Below, in pieces: positions 42,167 to 52,300 of a stretch of DNA of 64,000 nt. Positions within the stretch are counted from its first letter, which is position 1, and the number at the start of each line of letters is the position of its first letter. Made by a program: the position numbers and the translations under genes. The notes under the pieces are model-generated. The model was not told where the DNA came from, made no database searches, and saw nothing but the letters and a program-made list of their open reading frames with translations. The stretch is from an uncultured Clostridia bacterium (lineage in GTDB: Bacteria; Bacillota; Clostridia; Christensenellales; Borkfalkiaceae): positions 1-64,000 of the forward strand of contig CANQWN010000006.1 of the NCBI GenBank assembly GCA_947627575.1, written 5' to 3'.

Positions 42167-44002
42167 ATGGCTAAACAACTTACCAAAGTAAAAAGTATAT
42201 TGATATTATTGGGGTGTGATTTTGCAAACATCACCCTCGCTATCGTATTTTCTCTGCTCATCGTAAACGGCGGCATAAGCGCAAGTTGGGAATTGTTATG
42301 GTGGTATCTTGCGGAACTTGCCACGGTTTTTTTGTTTTACTTTGCTTTCAGGGTATATTTCATAATATTTGCGTCTGCGGGAATAGTAGATACGTTAAAA
42401 GTTATTTTAGCAGTCGTACTAATCCTGATAGTTAATGTCGGCTATATTTTTGCGTTCGAGATAGTAAATTTTCAGGTTATGATAACCTTTGTATTACTGC
42501 TCGCCGTAATGTCTCTGATCCCGAGATTTTCAAAGAGATTTTTGATTAGCATAAAATATGCTTTAACCAAAGGCAAGAAGGAACGCGTAAAAACGATGAT
42601 AGTGGGCGGCGGCAGCGCCGGTACTATGCTTATACGCGAAATGCAGACCACAGATAAAATCGATTATCTGCCCATATGTGTTGTGGACGACGACGAATCG
42701 AAGATCGGGTTGGAAATCAATAATGTAAAGATAGTTGGAAGTACAAAAGATATTCCTAAATTTGCCGAAAAATATTATATCGACGAAATTATAATCGCTG
42801 TTCCTTCTGCGCCAAAATCGGAAGTAAAGCGGATATATGAAATATGTAAAGAAACGCACTGCAAAGTAAAAACTTTGCCGGGGATATATCAGTTGGTTTC
42901 CGGCGAGGCAAGCGTATCGGCTCTGCGCGACGTAAGCATATTGGATTTGCTGGGACGCGATCAAGTAAGCGTAAACCTTGACGAGATAATGGGTTATATC
43001 GAGGGGCAGACAGTACTTGTTACGGGCGGAGGCGGTTCTATAGGTAGCGAGCTTTGCAGGCAAATTGCCACACATAAACCCAAACAGCTGATAATTTTGG
43101 ATATTTATGAAAACAATGCCTATGATATAGAGCAGGAATTAAAGCGGAAATATCCGGAATTAAATTTGTTGGCGCTTATTGCCAGCGTGCGCGACAAAGG
43201 CAAAATGGACGACGTGTTTAAAAAGTACAGACCGGACATTGTATTCAATGCGGCGGCGCATAAGCATGTTCCGCTGATGGAAACAAGCCCCAACGAAGCT
43301 GTAAAGAATAACGTATTCGGCACGCTTAACGTCGCCCGTTGCGCCGACAAGTACGAAGCTAAAACTTTTGTACAGATATCTACCGACAAAGCAGTTAATC
43401 CCACAAATGTAATGGGCGCCACAAAACGCATTTGCGAGATGATTATTCAAACGATAGGTCGGCATAGCAAAAACACCAATTTTGTGGCTGTGCGTTTCGG
43501 TAACGTACTCGGTTCAAACGGCTCTGTAATACCGCTGTTTGAAAAACAAATAGCGGAGGGCGGTCCGGTAACCGTTACGCATAAAGATATTATAAGATAT
43601 TTTATGACTATCCCGGAGGCGGTTGCGCTTGTGCTTCAGGCAGGCGCATATGCGAAGGGCGGACAGATTTTTGTGTTGGATATGGGCGAACCCGTCAAGA
43701 TATACGATCTTGCGGAAAACCTCATCAGGCTTTCCGGGCTTGAACCGGGGGTGGATATAGAAATAAAGTGTACCGGGTTGCGTCCCGGCGAAAAACTTTA
43801 TGAAGAAAGGTTGATGGACGAAGAAGGGATGCAAAAGACGCCAAACGGTCTTATAAACATCGCAAATCCTATCAAACTTGACGAGGATAATCTTTGGAAT
43901 TATCTCGACGAATTGTTTAAAGCGGCGTATGAAGAGACGCCTAAAATGAAAGAGCTTATCTGTAAACTTGTTCCAACTTATAAAATTACCGAAAATAAAT
44001 AA
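42167..44002 (+). CDS. Membrane-bound nucleotide-sugar 4,6-dehydratase (CapD/PglF/WbpM family)
   Basis: The 611-residue protein has four N-terminal transmembrane helices (about 12-130) and a first Rossmann-like domain (MIVGGGSAGTMLIREM near 145). The catalytic SDR domain has VTGGGGSIGSELCRQI near 286 and ISTDKAVNPTNVMGATKR near 405. It should convert UDP-GlcNAc to a 4-keto-6-deoxy sugar at the start of diacetylbacillosamine- or FucNAc-type sugar synthesis for glycans or glycoproteins. The family-typical TDK in place of the SDR Tyr triad is present. A terminator follows at 44009-44037. Confidence 0.9.
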   Translation: MAKQLTKVKSILILLGCDFANITLAIVFSLLIVNGGISASWELLWWYLAELATVFLFYFAFRVYFIIFASAGIVDTLKVILAVVLILIVNVGYIFAFEIVNFQVMITFVLLLAVMSLIPRFSKRFLISIKYALTKGKKERVKTMIVGGGSAGTMLIREMQTTDKIDYLPICVVDDDESKIGLEINNVKIVGSTKDIPKFAEKYYIDEIIIAVPSAPKSEVKRIYEICKETHCKVKTLPGIYQLVSGEASVSALRDVSILDLLGRDQVSVNLDEIMGYIEGQTVLVTGGGGSIGSELCRQIATHKPKQLIILDIYENNAYDIEQELKRKYPELNLLALIASVRDKGKMDDVFKKYRPDIVFNAAAHKHVPLMETSPNEAVKNNVFGTLNVARCADKYEAKTFVQISTDKAVNPTNVMGATKRICEMIIQTIGRHSKNTNFVAVRFGNVLGSNGSVIPLFEKQIAEGGPVTVTHKDIIRYFMTIPEAVALVLQAGAYAKGGQIFVLDMGEPVKIYDLAENLIRLSGLEPGVDIEIKCTGLRPGEKLYEERLMDEEGMQKTPNGLINIANPIKLDEDNLWNYLDELFKAAYEETPKMKELICKLVPTYKITENK

Positions 44003-44004
44003 AA

Positions 44005-44045
44005 TGTGCACCCGGGAATTATGTCGTTTCCCGGGTGTGTTTTTA
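44005..44045 (+). terminator. Terminator of the envelope sugar operon
   Basis: CACCCGGGAA/TTCCCGGGTG (44009-44018, 44028-44037) forms a 10-bp stem with a 9-nt loop, followed by TGTTTTTT. Confidence 0.85.
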
Positions 44046-44110
44046 TAATCTTACAGTTGAGATGTAAATTACAAATAATGTGCAAAATATAATAGCTAAT
44101 GATGTGTTGT

Positions 44111-44200
44111 ATAAAAACAGGGACGCGCCGCAAGCCGTCCCTGTTTTATCGCCGTATGATTGTCAAACGTGTTTTTTCAGGTAAATTTCGTTGCCTGCGC
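44111..44200. repeat. 90-bp duplicated sequence, copy 2
   Basis: This is the second copy of the segment at 37800-37889. It includes a bidirectional terminator (44114-44125 with 44136-44147) and the 3' end of the intact InlB-repeat lipoprotein gene. Confidence 0.85.
44114..44147. terminator. Terminator of the InlB-repeat lipoprotein gene
   Basis: AAAACAGGGACG/CGTCCCTGTTTT forms a perfect 12-bp stem with a 10-nt loop. It serves the minus-strand lipoprotein gene ending at 44163 and can act in both directions. Confidence 0.85.
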
Positions 44201-46292
44201 AAAGCAAAGCGGCGGCTTTTTCCTTGTCCGCCAGCAACTGCGGGTCTATCCCCTCCTCGCCGCAAAGCCAGCCGTCGCAGTTTTCAAATTCCGCTTCGGC
44301 AAGCCCGCAATTGCAAAACGCGCCTTCGCCTATACGGCTTACGCTTTGGGGTATAATAATCTTTTTCAGCGCAAGGCAATCGCTAAAGGCATAGTTTGGG
44401 ATAAATTCAACGCTGCCCAGATCGACGTATTCAAGGTTTTCGCAACCGTAAAACAGCAATTCGCCCATATTCTGCACGCTTCCGAGGAAGTTGACGCGTT
44501 CAAGCGACGCGCACTTTGCAAACGCGCTTTCCGCAATATTTGTATAGCCGTCCGGTATGACGGCGGAAGTTATTTGCGCGCCCGAAAAGGCTTTAAAGTA
44601 TATGCCCGTAACTTTTTGCAGGTTATGCACAACGGGCAATACGATATTTTCTTCCGTCCCGATATATCCCGTAACGCACAGCCCGCCGTCTGCGGGCGAG
44701 TACTCGAAGTCGTTGTTGTATATAACCTCATAAACGGCGTCTATCCTGATATCTCCGCCGCGCAATTCGTAATCTTGCCAGCGGCTGCTGTAACCGAACT
44801 TTTCGGGTATGGGCGGTTCGTCCGCAAAGCCGTTTTCAACGGTAAAGTTTCGGCTGTCCACAAATTTTCCGTCCGCATAAAATTCCGCGATGTAGGTTAT
44901 GGGCGTATGCGTCGCGTAAATCGTTAAGTTGCGCGGCGCCTTTTCGTAACTTTCCCAACGCGAAATATATCCGTCTCTCTGCGGAACGGGCGGTTCGGAT
45001 ATTTCGGTTAATTTATCGAAAAAGGTTGCGCCTATCTCGTCCGTTCCGTCCATAAACGTCGCAGTATAAGTTTCAAGCGAGTACACGGCGTAAATATCTA
45101 TATCGGCGTATGTAAGCGTATAATCCTGCCAAGCGGCGTAATACCATTCGCGTTTCGGCAGCGGAGGCGGGGTTACATTCATATTTTCCGCGTTGAACGT
45201 CTGCACGGACAGCGTTTCACCGTCAACTATAAATCTCGCGGTATAGTTCACAACGCGGTAGTTACCGTAAACTTCCGTAACGCCGTTCTGTGTCTGCGGC
45301 AAATCCCAACAGAATGTATAGCCGGGTTTTTCGGGAACATCGGGATAGACCAAACCCGTCTGCACATTGTAAGTTCTTTCGTCAAGCAACCTGCCGCCGG
45401 AATAAAACCTCGCGGCGTATTCTATCAGCATATATTCCCCGTTCACTGTTATATCTCCGCCGCATAAATCAAACTTATCCCATACAAAAAAATATCCCGT
45501 CCGGGCAGGCGCTTCGGGCGGGACTACGCTATCTTCTACGGTGTAAGCTACCGTTTTGAAAGGGGTGCCTTCTATTGTAAAGTAAATATTGTACGATACA
45601 GGCGTGTATACGGCGTAAACCGTCATATCGCCGGGGCAGGAAAAGTCATACTTCTGCCATTCGCCGCGGTAGTGCGGCTTTTCGGGTACGGGCGGCGGGG
45701 TAACGTCCGTGTCCTCAACCGTGTATTCGCGCGTGCCGACTGTAACCCCGTCAGCCACAAATGTCAGCGTATATGTCACGGGTTCCCAATAAGCGTAAAG
45801 CTGTTTGTCCGTCGTAACGGGTTCAAGCGGGTCGTAAAAAGCGCTGCCGCATTTCCAGCCTTTAAGCGCGTAACCCGCCCGTTCAGGGTTCGGCGGCGTA
45901 ATGCGCCCGCCTTCGGCTACAAGCTCGTACGAAAGATAGTTCTCGCCGTCGTAATAGGCGACGGTGTGCTTAACTTGCCCGGACTTGTCAAAGTAACCGT
46001 AAAGTTCGGTATCCTCGTAAAAAGGTTCGCCGTTCCACGGCTCCGCGCGGTTGCTGTCCATATACCAGCCTTTGAATATATATCCATCTTTTTTGCATAA
46101 AGGCAGGTCGTCCGGAATGTCGCCGCACTGCACGGTTTCGGCTTCGTAAAATTGGTCGTCGATATAAAAAATCACCGAGCAGTATTCAGCCTGCGCGGTG
46201 ACTTCATCGGACATATTTTTACAGGAACACATTACCGCCGCTGCGCCTATACAGTACAAAAACGGCATAAAAACAAGCAATAATTTCTTCAT
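44163..46292 (-). CDS. Surface lipoprotein with InlB-type B repeats and a BspA-like leucine-rich region
   Basis: The 709-residue protein has a signal peptide with a lipobox-like segment (AVMCSC, Cys near 22-24). About eight or nine repeats of roughly 55-65 residues follow, each with a strand plus PPxxPxKxGY and W...Y/VYAxY pattern, recalling Listeria-Bacteroides (Flg_new/InlB B) repeats. Residues 540-680 contain BspA-like LRR_5 units (VIPDGYTNIAESAFAKCASL, FIPNYAFSDCLALKKI). Such proteins are usually surface adhesins or ligand binders. GAGG precedes the start. A decayed copy of its 3' end lies at 37852-37890. Confidence 0.85.
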   Translation of the reverse strand: MKKLLLVFMPFLYCIGAAAVMCSCKNMSDEVTAQAEYCSVIFYIDDQFYEAETVQCGDIPDDLPLCKKDGYIFKGWYMDSNRAEPWNGEPFYEDTELYGYFDKSGQVKHTVAYYDGENYLSYELVAEGGRITPPNPERAGYALKGWKCGSAFYDPLEPVTTDKQLYAYWEPVTYTLTFVADGVTVGTREYTVEDTDVTPPPVPEKPHYRGEWQKYDFSCPGDMTVYAVYTPVSYNIYFTIEGTPFKTVAYTVEDSVVPPEAPARTGYFFVWDKFDLCGGDITVNGEYMLIEYAARFYSGGRLLDERTYNVQTGLVYPDVPEKPGYTFCWDLPQTQNGVTEVYGNYRVVNYTARFIVDGETLSVQTFNAENMNVTPPPLPKREWYYAAWQDYTLTYADIDIYAVYSLETYTATFMDGTDEIGATFFDKLTEISEPPVPQRDGYISRWESYEKAPRNLTIYATHTPITYIAEFYADGKFVDSRNFTVENGFADEPPIPEKFGYSSRWQDYELRGGDIRIDAVYEVIYNNDFEYSPADGGLCVTGYIGTEENIVLPVVHNLQKVTGIYFKAFSGAQITSAVIPDGYTNIAESAFAKCASLERVNFLGSVQNMGELLFYGCENLEYVDLGSVEFIPNYAFSDCLALKKIIIPQSVSRIGEGAFCNCGLAEAEFENCDGWLCGEEGIDPQLLADKEKAAALLCAGNEIYLKKHV

Positions 46293-46845
46293 AAGTATAC
46301 CTCAAAGAAAATATTTTTGTTACATAAAATTATATATTCTATATTCGGCAATAACCCAAAAATTTCAAAAAATTACCTCGCCCGATAAAATTTTAAAAAG
46401 AATATACAATAAAAAATTTTAAGTGCATAAATTATGCCAAATTTTTGCATAATTATGCGTGAAAGATAAAAATTTTGTATCATTATTTTGTTCATTTGCA
46501 AAATCGTCGTATTGAAACAATAAATTTATAAAATAAGAAAAGTTCAAAAGTATTTGCAAATGCGATAAGCCGTAAAAGCCACGCCTTATAAAGCACCTGA
46601 AATGAAGTAGTTTATCTGTAAAATAAAATTTGCTTTAAAAATTTGATTTAATATTGCGTTGGTGCTATAATGTATTTAAAGTAGCATATCTTCTACGGTA
46701 AATGCGCTTTTTTTATTGCAAGCAGAATTTCAATCTCAAACGTCGCGGACTTTTTGTTACCGATACCGCCTATTGTCGAAAGCTATTGATTTTCTGATAA
46801 GCGCAATAGGATATACAAAAAATCAATTGCAAGGGGTAGGGAGAC
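46293..46845. other. Intergenic region, AT-rich, divergent promoters
   Basis: No gene is seen. A TATAAT on the minus strand (46329-46334) is a likely -10 for the lipoprotein gene, and the promoter at 46643-46671 serves the downstream GmrSD-like gene. The AT-rich stretch in between has no clear inverted repeat. Confidence 0.5.
46643..46671 (+). promoter_or_regulatory. Promoter of the GmrSD-like gene
   Basis: TTGATT (46643-46648), 17 bp, TATAAT (46666-46671). The predicted start near 46678 gives a leader of about 168 nt. Confidence 0.65.
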
Positions 46846-48936
46846 ATGGATGCACATAAATTATGGCTGTTGAGGGATTTTATCGGAGCAAATAAGGTAT
46901 TGTTCAGGATACCCGTTTATCAGCGCAATTATGATTGGTCCGAATCCAACTGCAACAGGCTTTTGGACGATGTTCATAACATAATCAAAACATCCGAAAA
47001 GCATTTTTTGGGTACTATAGTGTTTATGGCTGCCGGAAGCGGCGGCTTCGCCCTGCAGGAATATATAATAATAGACGGGCAGCAGCGGCTTACAACCCTC
47101 ATGATAATGCTTAAAGCGTTGGCGGAGCTTGCAAAGCAAGAGGGCGACAATTGCTATGAAGAAATAAACGATACATATTTGCATAACAAGTTTTGCGCCG
47201 AGGAATTTAAAGTTAAATTAAAGCCCATAAAAAGCGATAACGAGCAATTTTTGCTTCTTTTAAACGGAAGAATCAAGGAGATGGACGAGGATAGTCATAT
47301 CTTCGTAAATTACGATATTTGCAAGCGGAGATTTGAAAAATGGATTGATAGCGGCGTAACGCCCTCCGGCATTTTAGAGGCGCTTACGAAGTTGGAGTTG
47401 GTTGAAATAGTACTTACCAAAGGCGAGGACGATCCGCAAATAATCTTTGAAAGCATAAATTCCACAGGGCTGGAACTTTCAAATTCCGATCTTATAAGAA
47501 ACTTTCTTTTGATGAACGCCGACAATCAGGAAAAGCTGTACGAAGATTATTGGCTTAAAATAGAAAATGCTTTAAAGAAAAAGTCCGATTATACATTTTT
47601 GGATATGTTTTTCACGCAATATATCCTGTATAAAACAAGTAAGCCCGTAAATAATAAAAGACTTTACGAACTGTTCGTAAAGTTGTTCAGAGATGGCGGA
47701 TATTCACAGGAAGGTATATTGCAGGAGCTTTTATATTACGCGGAAATTTTCAAGGCCTTCGCATTCGGAAGCGGAGATTATTCGGACGAAATCAACCGTA
47801 CTCTTAAAAAGATAAGGGTGCTGAATCAGTCAACATGCTATCCGTTCCTTTTCCATGTGTTTGACGATTTCCACAAACACGTAATATCGGAATCGCAACT
47901 TAAACAAGTTGTAGATTTAATTTTATCCTACCTTTTAAGACGTCTTGTCTGCGGCGTGCCGTCAAACTCGTTGCGCGGGTTGTTTATTTATTTGTATAAC
48001 CGTGTGTTCAAAGTGGAAAGCAACAAACAAAAATATTATGAAGCTATAAATAAATTTCTGTTCACGGTTACATCAAAAGACGTTGTGCCTTCCGCCGCGG
48101 AATTTAACCGCTGTCTTACTACGGCAAATATCTACGGAAACCCCGCACTTTGTAAATTTTTGCTGTCTGATATTGAGAACGGGGATAGCAAAGAGACATT
48201 GCATACTGAAAATCTTACGATAGAGCATATTATGCCGCAGACATTAAGCGCCGATTGGAACTATATATCGGAAGGCGAACACGAACAATATCTTCACACT
48301 TTGGGCAACTTGTCCGTTACCGGATACAATTCCGAGCTATCCAATAAAAGTTTTGCGGATAAAAAAGCAATAATCAAGGAACATTCCAAAGCCGTGGTAC
48401 TGAATTCTGACGTCATTGATAAGGAAGTGTGGGATATTGCTTGTATAACAGCCCGCGCCCAAAGACTTGCCAAAATTGTTGTCGATAGATACCGGATCAA
48501 TATGGTAGTCGACGATACGATAGAATTTGAATATATTCAGACGGTTACTCTCTCAAATTACGGCGATATAACCGGCAAAAGGCTTGTAACGTTTAAATTT
48601 TTCAATAATGTCTATCGCCAGAATTATTACGCATTGATGCTTTTGGATATCATAAAATTGCTTGATAAATCCAAACCGGGTAAACTTGAAGAATTGGCGA
48701 AAAGCGGTTTCTCGTTTTCCGCTTATAGAAGACATATTCATATAAACACCGACGGATCGAATATGCGTTTGCCGCAAAAAGTTAAGGATGACGTGTTTGT
48801 CGAAATTAATTTATCGGCGGTTTCCTGCGTAAAATTTATCGAATACCTGTTAAAGGAATTCGATATACCTTCAACCGAATTTTCCTTTAACATAGTAGCC
48901 GAAGAATCGGAAGAATACGATGACGAAAACAACTGA
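46846..48936 (+). CDS. GmrSD-like type IV restriction protein (DUF262 + DUF1524)
   Basis: The 696-residue protein has an N-terminal DUF262 domain with IPVYQRNYDWSE near 23-34 and the nucleotide-handling DGQQRLTT near 76-83. A helical middle follows, then a DUF1524 HNH-type nuclease with EHIMPQTL near 459 and LGNLSVTGYNSELSN about 25 residues later. The last 150 residues or so form a further domain I cannot name. Related proteins cut modified phage DNA (GmrSD, BrxU). The S and D parts are fused in one chain. GGGTAGGGAG precedes the ATG. It is a stand-alone gene with its own promoter at the edge of the defence island. Confidence 0.87.
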   Translation: MDAHKLWLLRDFIGANKVLFRIPVYQRNYDWSESNCNRLLDDVHNIIKTSEKHFLGTIVFMAAGSGGFALQEYIIIDGQQRLTTLMIMLKALAELAKQEGDNCYEEINDTYLHNKFCAEEFKVKLKPIKSDNEQFLLLLNGRIKEMDEDSHIFVNYDICKRRFEKWIDSGVTPSGILEALTKLELVEIVLTKGEDDPQIIFESINSTGLELSNSDLIRNFLLMNADNQEKLYEDYWLKIENALKKKSDYTFLDMFFTQYILYKTSKPVNNKRLYELFVKLFRDGGYSQEGILQELLYYAEIFKAFAFGSGDYSDEINRTLKKIRVLNQSTCYPFLFHVFDDFHKHVISESQLKQVVDLILSYLLRRLVCGVPSNSLRGLFIYLYNRVFKVESNKQKYYEAINKFLFTVTSKDVVPSAAEFNRCLTTANIYGNPALCKFLLSDIENGDSKETLHTENLTIEHIMPQTLSADWNYISEGEHEQYLHTLGNLSVTGYNSELSNKSFADKKAIIKEHSKAVVLNSDVIDKEVWDIACITARAQRLAKIVVDRYRINMVVDDTIEFEYIQTVTLSNYGDITGKRLVTFKFFNNVYRQNYYALMLLDIIKLLDKSKPGKLEELAKSGFSFSAYRRHIHINTDGSNMRLPQKVKDDVFVEINLSAVSCVKFIEYLLKEFDIPSTEFSFNIVAEESEEYDDENN

Positions 48937-48944
48937 AAATAAAG

Positions 48945-48980
48945 TTTTAACGGCGCCGAAAAATTTCGGCGCCGTTATTT
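48945..48980 (+). terminator. Hairpin after the GmrSD-like gene
   Basis: AACGGCGCCGAAA/TTTCGGCGCCGTT (48949-48961, 48964-48976) makes a 13-bp stem with a 2-nt loop, TTTT before it and ATTTG after. The T-run is short, so termination strength is uncertain. Confidence 0.6.
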
Positions 48981-49083
48981 GCATAAAGAAAAGAAACAAT
49001 AATAAAGTTATTATAAAAAGTATTCCGATAAGCATAATCTTAAAGTTTATCTTTATTTAAAATATTGCATTTATGTAATTATT

Positions 49084-49092
49084 TGTTATAAT
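49084..49092 (+). promoter_or_regulatory. Extended -10 promoter upstream of the large two-gene defence module
   Basis: TGTTATAAT is a perfect extended -10 element. A start near 49099 would give a leader of about 285 nt before 49385 that contains a 45-codon open frame. Confidence 0.5.
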
Positions 49093-49103
49093 ATATGTAA
49101 AGT

Positions 49104-49241
49104 ATGGTTTTATATGACACGAATCAAGTGGTAAATTTGCGTTGTTTGCATAAGCGTAATGTAATCGACGAAGACAAGAAATTTTCAAAAACGGGACAAG
49201 CCGTATATTTTGCCTGTAAATTTATGATGATTGAACCATAA
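49104..49241 (+). CDS. Possible small protein (45 residues), unknown
   Basis: This open frame begins at an ATG (start MVLYDTNQVVNLRCLHKRNV) 12 nt after the -10 box and ends with KFMMIEP. Lysine, arginine and aspartate are well represented and the codon use is compatible with its AT-rich surroundings. No ribosome site is visible, so it would need leaderless translation. It may be a small regulator, a leader peptide, a gene relic or chance. Confidence 0.3.
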   Translation: MVLYDTNQVVNLRCLHKRNVIDEDKKFSKTGQAVYFACKFMMIEP

Positions 49242-49384
49242 TGGGGTTTTCTAATACCTATTTAACATAGTACAAGTAAGTAAGACAAAATGATAGCTGA
49301 TAAAATAATAAAATGTTTTTCCTTTGTATTTAATACATATTATTGTTAATAATTGGGATTTTTACTAAATTTTGAGGTTTAATT

Positions 49385-52300
49385 ATGGGTATTACAAAAG
49401 ATGAATTTTTTAAATATATAGGAGAGGGGAATAGCTTGAACGGATACAGCCGTTCATACATACTTGTATTATATAAGATTCTTTTTGAGGATGTTATATA
49501 TAAAAGGCGGTCATATATATCTAAAGTCGCTGAAAAGTTTAAGCAGTTCTATGTCAACAGAAAAGAGTCGGGGAAAATTGCCGATAAAGATGTAGATATA
49601 AAGATAGCTAATATAGAGACCAGTTCTATTGAACAAATAATAAGTGTTATCATTATTAATCCTTATAAGCATATACACGAGAACGGATATTTAAATATTT
49701 GGCAAGACAAAGATCAAAACAGATATTTTGTATTTGATGATGTTTTAATGAAAACTGTTTCAATGGGAGAATGGTTATATCTCCTAGTAAATATACGAAA
49801 AAAAATCGACTTGTATTTTTCACGTATTGATGAATCGTCAACAAATGAAGATCTTAAAGCCCCTAAGCAAATTGATAATACGAATGAAAAGATAATAAAA
49901 GTAGATTTTGCCTTCCCCGATAATTATTATGCAAAAGATTATTTGCCTGTAATTTTTATTTATGACAAATGTATATACAGTTTAAGTGGTTGGGAAGAAT
50001 TTTTAAAAATCAGTTTTTATTTGTTTGCAAAAACGCAAGCAGGCAATGAATTTTTTAACTCCACCTGCGGCGAAATTTTAAAAGGTATAGGAAGGCGTAT
50101 TTCAAAAAACGATACGATTTTAAACAATCCATGCAAATTTTCTAAAGATATGTATGTGGAATGTTTAAAAACAAAGCCGTTTACTTATATACATGATTCA
50201 TATAAATTTGCAAGTTTGAATTTGAGTTATATAAAATATGTCAAAGATGTTCTTGCAATCAACTTTGATTTATGGCTATGCGAAGCCGAATATATAGGCG
50301 CAATTAGTACAGAGAGAGACATTTTAATTTCAAAATTATCGTCCAAAGACAAACGCAATAAGATGAAGATTATCCGCGCTAAAAATTTTATAGCGCGGAT
50401 AAATGAAGAAATTTTATCCGACGCGGAAAAATTCTATTTGAGGATAGAAAAAGAATACGACAAAAAAATTCTTCTCGGCGATATTGTTATCAATGAGGAT
50501 GAAGAAAATATCTTAAAACAACATATGATAAACGAGCTGAAGCGTTTAAATTGCAGCAGTATATCATTTCATCCCGCCCGCCCGAAAATTTTTGCCTTTG
50601 GGCTGGTTCGTTTTGCAATGAAATTTTATAGCGAGGGAAAATTTTGGCCGTATTTCAAAGATGAGTATGGTATTGCCGTTAACGGCAATATCCAACACGA
50701 AATTCATTATTGGTTTAAATCAATAATGGGCGACACGGGCAAAACATATGATGATTCTTTGCCGCAAAAGATAGACAATATAAGTTTGCATAGTTTTGTT
50801 ACCGATAAATGTTCTAGACAGTTTTTTAATTATTTGTTTGATTTTTGGCGCAAAGAATTAAACCGTAATATCGATAATATGTACGGTGAAGGCAATGAGT
50901 TGTTTAAAGAACTTATAAAGGAAATAAAGCGAAATAACAGCGTAGGCATTAATAATGTAATGAAGCATACTTCTATGGCTGTTGAATTGAATGAAAAAAG
51001 CTGTACATTACGTATACGAAGATTTCTAAAACTTATAGACGAATGCTTTTGGAATGGGGATGTCATTCCTAAAACGGGGAACAGGTTTAATGAATTATTA
51101 AGAAAGTGGATGGATATACCAAATGGAAGGTTCCAATCGGAATATCAAATTAAAACGAGAAGACAGGATAAAAGGGGGCAAAAACTTTTATCTAAACCGC
51201 AGTTACAGGTAAAATTTACTAATAGCGTTTTCAGCTTGTGCTTGCCACAGCAGATATTACCGCATTGTACAAGTGTAGAGCATCCAAAATGGGAAATTGA
51301 AGCGGACGGCATTGAATCGATACTTATTGAGCCTGATCTTATGCAGGGGTCGGTTTTTCTTTATACGGAAGAAATCGAAACTGCTATACCACCGGAAATG
51401 ATTTTTAAGCAAATCGTTATCACTTTGCAATCCGAAACACATAAGTTTGCAAGGTTTTCGATTAAGAACAATGAAGTAAGATTTTTTGACGAAAACGGCA
51501 AATATTTAGATCATTCTATTTCGTTGCCCGAAGGGAATCTGTTTTGCTATTCCGCAGAGCAAGAAATTCCGCAAATGCTGTACAAAGAAAAGCAGGTAGC
51601 ACAACCTGTTAATGAAATGTATGTTGGCGTTTATCAAGCCGAAAAAGGTGATATTATGGTTTTTCATAATAATCACGCCGTGCAAGTTGGCGAAAAAATA
51701 TGTGAAGGTATTAACGATGCATACTTATTAGAAGGTGTAAGGGCAATTAAAGAAGATGCCGAATACCCCGTATATTCTAAATTACCGAGAATATTGTTCA
51801 AAGCGCCAAAAGATAGTTTAAGCGGCATAGCCATAATAATTTGGAGGACAAATTCAGAAAAGTCGGTTTACAAATTGACAGATTATCACTATAACGAATT
51901 TAAAATAGATAATACCCTTGATGAAACTTATGCGTATATTATTGATTTAAATCACTTTATACCTGACGAAGGGTGTTATCAAGTAAGCATAAATGTGCCG
52001 AATAGTCAAAAGCAATATAATTTTAATTTTTGTTATATAAAAGATTTTTCTTTTGAATTTGATGATGCGCCTTATATTTTTAAAGATACGGGAAGCATAT
52101 GTTTTGATAGAAAGTTGAATGTTGAAGTGAAAGGTGATAAATGGGAACTAACCGAAAATGTAAATCGTTTAAATATAAATTTTAATCCCCAAAGCGCAGA
52201 ATTCAGTACAGAATACATAGATAATTGGAAATTAAAATTAAATTATAATTTACCTAATGAAACTGTAAATCTAAAAATTGATATACCTATTTTCCTTTGG

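Noticed and set aside
44600-46200. CRISPR or tandem DNA repeat array
   Set aside because: The periodicity is at protein level (InlB-type repeats of 55-65 residues) with diverged DNA; there are no identical short repeats with spacers.
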